This document shows, piece by piece, positions 62,645 to 64,000 of a stretch of 64,000 nucleotides of DNA. The notes below the pieces were generated by a model. It searched no databases. It saw only the letters and a program-made list of their open reading frames with translations, and had not been told where the DNA came from. Within the stretch, counting starts at the first letter, position 1; each line of letters opens with the position of its first letter. A program made the position numbers and the translations under genes. The DNA lies in contig NZ_JAFCKB010000005.1 of NCBI RefSeq assembly GCF_018130615.1, positions 371,246 to 435,245 of the forward strand. Reading direction: 5' to 3'. The stretch comes from Bradyrhizobium manausense (lineage in GTDB: Bacteria; Pseudomonadota; Alphaproteobacteria; Rhizobiales; Xanthobacteraceae).

Positions 62645-62719
62645 GCGTAGTGCGTAGTGCGTAGCGAAACCCATCAAGTCGTGGTGGCATGATGGGTTTC
62701 GCAAGGGCTCAACCCATCC
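62645..62719. repeat. Tandem GCGTAGT units and palindromic repeat, copy 2
   Basis: GCGTAGT occurs three times (62645-62665, last base changed). It leads into GCGAAACCCATCA and, after a 15-base gap, GATGGGTTTCGC (62691) and GGGCTCAACCCATCC. This is the inner part and right arm of the repeat at 61876; the left outer arm is missing. Confidence 0.6.
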
Positions 62720-62803
62720 TACGGGCTAGATACGTAAATGTATCCTACAAGTGAACCTCCTCCGAATGAGTGGACACCTGCTCATTGAGCCCGGAGGTGT
62801 CGA

Positions 62804-63115
62804 ATGGAACTTCAACGTCGGTCGTTTACCGAGGAGTACAAGCGCCAGGCGGTCGAGCTGGTGATCTCGAGCGGTCGCTCGGTCACGTCGGTGGCCAAGG
62901 AGCTCGGTCTGCGCGACTCGGTGCTGCGGCGCTGGGTCGACCAGTTCCGGCAGCAGCCGGCATCGGCGGCGTGGCGCCCCACCACGCAGGCGACGCCGAT
63001 GTCGGCGGACCAGGCTTCGGAGATCGCCCGTCTGCGCCAGGAGAACGAACGGCTGCGCATGGAGCGCGACATTTTAAAAAAGTCGATCGCGATCTTTGCC
63101 GGAACCCGGACATGA
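62804..63115 (+). CDS. IS3-family transposase OrfA
   Basis: This 103-aa protein has an N-terminal helix-turn-helix (SVTSVAKELGLRDSVLRRWV) and a leucine-zipper-like helix (RLRQENERLRMERDILKK). It binds the ends and regulates transposition. ATGA overlaps orfB. Confidence 0.85.
   Translation: MELQRRSFTEEYKRQAVELVISSGRSVTSVAKELGLRDSVLRRWVDQFRQQPASAAWRPTTQATPMSADQASEIARLRQENERLRMERDILKKSIAIFAGTRT
63076..63082 (+). promoter_or_regulatory. Programmed -1 frameshift slippery site A-AAA-AAG
   Basis: The heptamer lies in orfA reading phase (TTA AAA AAG). A -1 slip joins the orfA zipper to VDRDLCRNPDMSFR in the orfB frame, giving the full OrfAB transposase as in other IS3 elements. Confidence 0.75.
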
Positions 63116-63972
63116 GCTTCCGCTTCATCGAAGACCACCGCGACGCCTATCCGGTGCGGCTGATGTGCGCCGTGCTCGAGGTCTCGTCGGCCGGCTATTA
63201 CGCCTGGCGCGATCGCCCGGTGAGTGAGCGGACCAAATCCAATGCCACGCTGCTGGCTGCGGTCCGGCAAGTCCATCAAGACAGCAGCGGCCGCTACGGC
63301 AGTCCCCGCGTTCATGCAGCCTTGCGCAGGCAGGGCCGAGGCGCCAGCCGCGGCCGGATCGAGCGGATGATGCGTCGGCACGGTATCCGCGCCATCATGG
63401 CGCCGCCGCGCCGCGTGCGCACCACCGACAGCCGTCACGGTCTGCCAATCGCCCCGAACCTGATCGCGCGCGACTTCACAGCGCAAGCCCCGAACCGGGT
63501 CTGGCTCGCCGATATCACCTACATCCCGACCGCGGAGGGGTGGCTGTATCTGGCAACCGTCATGGACCTGTTCAGCCGAAAGATCGTCGGCTGGGCCATG
63601 CGGGATCACATGCAGGTCGAACTCGCATCCGCGGCACTGGCGATGGCCACCCGGCAGCAACGGCCGCAGGCCGGATTGATCCACCACTCCGATCGCGGTG
63701 TGCAATATGCCTCACACGCCTATCGCAACGCTCTCACCGGCGCCGGCATCACCGCATCGATGAGCCGCAAGGCCGATTGCTACGACAACGCCCCGATGGA
63801 GAGCTTCTTCCACACTCTGAAGACCGAGTTGGTCCATCATCGCCACTACAACAACCGCGCGGAGGCCCAGCGCGATATCTTCGCCTTCATCGAGGGCTTC
63901 TACAACCGAACAAGACTCCATTCCGCCATCGGATATATCGCCCCGAGCGAAATGGAGCTAAAAGCCGCCTAA
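63112..63972 (+). CDS. IS3-family transposase OrfB (integrase core)
   Basis: This 286-aa protein has the DDE integrase core: Asp in VWLADITYIPT, Asp in HHSDRGVQYAS and Glu in APMESFFHTLK. IS3-specific helices precede it (YPVRLMCAVLEVSSAGYYAW). Mainly made as the OrfAB fusion. Confidence 0.88.
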   Translation: MSFRFIEDHRDAYPVRLMCAVLEVSSAGYYAWRDRPVSERTKSNATLLAAVRQVHQDSSGRYGSPRVHAALRRQGRGASRGRIERMMRRHGIRAIMAPPRRVRTTDSRHGLPIAPNLIARDFTAQAPNRVWLADITYIPTAEGWLYLATVMDLFSRKIVGWAMRDHMQVELASAALAMATRQQRPQAGLIHHSDRGVQYASHAYRNALTGAGITASMSRKADCYDNAPMESFFHTLKTELVHHRHYNNRAEAQRDIFAFIEGFYNRTRLHSAIGYIAPSEMELKAA

Positions 63973-64000
63973 ACCCGTCCACTTTTTCGGGGGAAGATCA

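Larger units (their letters stand above)
62752..64000 (+). mobile_element. IS3-family insertion sequence, apparently complete
   Basis: The left end TGAACCTCCTCCGAATGAG and the reverse complement of the right end (TGATCTTCCCCCGAAAAAG) agree at 13 of 19 positions and share the following TGGAC. Total 1249 bp. It contains orfA, orfB and a frameshift site. Its right end coincides with the end of the window, so target duplication cannot be checked. Confidence 0.75.

Overview
The window reads as a high-GC alphaproteobacterial chromosome, most like Bradyrhizobium or a close relative. This rests on recognised families rather than a database search: a GcrA-family regulator, a phasin, SoxCD, a DUF3606 protein, many short tightly packed genes and very GC-rich codon use. 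No rRNA, tRNA or CRISPR array was seen.

Region 1 (1-14.7 kb) is a purine/nucleobase uptake and deamination cluster. It starts inside a gene for the FAD subunit of a xanthine-dehydrogenase-like enzyme. A divergent 8-oxoguanine deaminase follows, then a four-gene BMP-type (nucleoside class) ABC transporter, an outer-membrane channel candidate, and a second BMP-type transporter in a six-gene operon. That operon also carries a biuret-hydrolase-like amidase and a small nucleoside/guanine-type deaminase. A third purine unit lies at 22.5-26.4 kb: a TetR regulator, an adenine-deaminase-family enzyme and an AzgA-type purine permease.

Region 2 (15-37 kb) is mixed housekeeping and accessory content. 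It holds an unrecognised 457-aa protein, a phospholipase-C-type phosphoesterase, a TPR sulfotransferase with a small STN-like partner, DctA, a MoxR/VWA pair, a quinone oxidoreductase, an S24-type repressor surrounded by TTCGGAA-like palindromes, a GcrA paralogue, a phasin, a cytochrome c and a hydrolase.

Region 3 (37-51.5 kb) has a TpsB-type outer-membrane transporter divergent from a FecR-domain protein and a CHASE2-PAS-GGDEF-EAL protein. It also has arginase, SoxCD, an enolase-superfamily enzyme, an NRAMP-like transporter that appears to start at CTG, a PhyH-type dioxygenase and a Crp-type regulator.

Region 4 (51.8-64 kb) is accessory. It is a string of very small genes, one of them frameshifted, with two near-identical 66-nt leaders in front of two paralogous small genes. 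Three copies of a promoter-plus-terminator cassette look like a small-RNA family. A flavin monooxygenase and a nucleotide cyclase are also here. The end is mobile DNA: an IS110-family element beside a gene cut down to its signal peptide, an orphan ParB-domain gene, two copies of a palindromic repeat, and a complete IS3-family element reaching the last base.
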